A stretch of 64,000 bases of DNA from an uncultured Clostridia bacterium (lineage in GTDB: Bacteria > Bacillota > Clostridia > TANB77 > CAG-508): contig CAKOTZ010000006.1 of NCBI GenBank assembly GCA_934120395.1, positions 31,124-95,123 on the forward strand. Direction: 5' to 3'. Position 1 is the stretch's first letter; each line of letters opens with the position of its first letter. Position numbers and translations under genes: made by a program. The notes below the pieces were generated by a model. The model was not told the DNA's origin. It searched no databases and worked only from the letters and a program-made list of their open reading frames with translations. This document shows positions 63,858 through 64,000 of the stretch, piece by piece.

Positions 63858-64000
63858 TTACCGCCTACACAAAAATATATGAAAATTTAGCCGTTCCGTT
63901 CTCCAAGGCGCTTGAACGACAGCCTTTTCAATTTTTATTGAACACATTCTAAACTTGTGTAATGAATGACTGCTTCAAGGTCGAACTCACTTTTAAATTT
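63858..64000 (+). repeat. Repeat element copy C (cut by the window end)
   Basis: Gap-free match to 14168-14310 with about nine mismatches. One hairpin is perfect here (TTCAAT / ATTGAA) but imperfect in copy B. It starts 71 bases after the stop of target 3, so another pilin-type gene may follow beyond the window. Confidence 0.8.

Noticed and set aside
1..64000. CRISPR array or cas genes
   Set aside because: No regularly spaced short repeats with unique spacers were seen. The 33-bp-spaced motifs at 12088-12166 are only three copies with A/T-rich gaps, and there is no cas gene.

Overview
This is a strongly AT-rich chromosomal window from a Gram-positive, probably spore-lineage Clostridia-type bacterium, most likely an uncultured gut lineage. 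The pointers are a YlbJ homologue, a SpoVB/MurJ-type flippase, a Spo0A-like regulator, sigma/DUF4179 anti-sigma pairs, SleB/CwlJ and CAP-domain wall proteins, AGA as the main Arg codon, and many surface proteins with a Clostridia-type pilin-like leader. No species can be named from the sequence.

Layout. 1-11.1 kb: an operon for a type IV secretion-like apparatus (VirB4 ATPase, two polytopic VirB6/TrbL-like proteins, a wall hydrolase, three small anchored proteins). Its VirD4-like coupling protein lies apart at 48.6-50.9 kb on the other strand, and no relaxase is present. 11.2-13.6 kb: a CAP-domain protein and a DUF4143 ATPase. 13.5-19.7 kb: a diversity-generating retroelement (DGR) with two pilin-anchored C-type-lectin-like targets, Avd, reverse transcriptase, template repeat, an OB-fold protein and a MutS-domain-I-like protein. 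It is preceded by a repeat element, a relic pilin leader and a tiny holin-like toxin ORF. 19.8-22.1 kb: MazEF, a DD-carboxypeptidase and two tRNAs. 22.4-33.8 kb: a thioester adhesin with four near-identical repeats, an Ig-like surface protein, a GGDEF response regulator, two sigma factors, a Spo0A-like regulator and YlbJ. 34-35 kb: rpsF-ssb-rpsR. 35-43.5 kb: unknown genes, a VbhA/Fic toxin pair, patatin, a two-component system, an MTA/SAH deaminase and an SSB-like protein. 43.6-53.3 kb: membrane protein, lspA, rluD, rluB, a replication-relaxation-like protein, VirD4, the flippase and HU. 53.4-60.4 kb: an accessory island beside tRNA-Leu with a degenerate integrase. 60.5-64 kb: a DUF6020-type membrane protein and a third pilin-anchored lectin-like gene.

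The most striking observation is a recurrent +1 frame change at CGG. Nine otherwise intact genes carry ten breaks, and each is repaired exactly by skipping the C of an in-frame CGG so that the following GGN is read as Gly. The restored Gly falls in family-invariant motifs: the VirD4 Walker A, the Fic catalytic motif, the SGN motif of the DD-carboxypeptidase, the OmpR-family C-terminus and both ends of RluB. The only CGG triplets that must be read as sense Arg (four) are in three short accessory or hypothetical genes. This looks like either genome-wide +1 decoding of CGGN (a four-base glycine codon, or skipping at an undecoded CGG) or a very unusual systematic artefact. Standard gene calling would split these nine genes into fragments.

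The second notable system is the DGR. The template repeat (18705-18819) and the variable repeat of the second target (17077-17191) are the same length and differ at 12 positions, all of them A in the template. This is direct evidence of adenine-specific mutagenic homing into a surface-exposed lectin-like domain.
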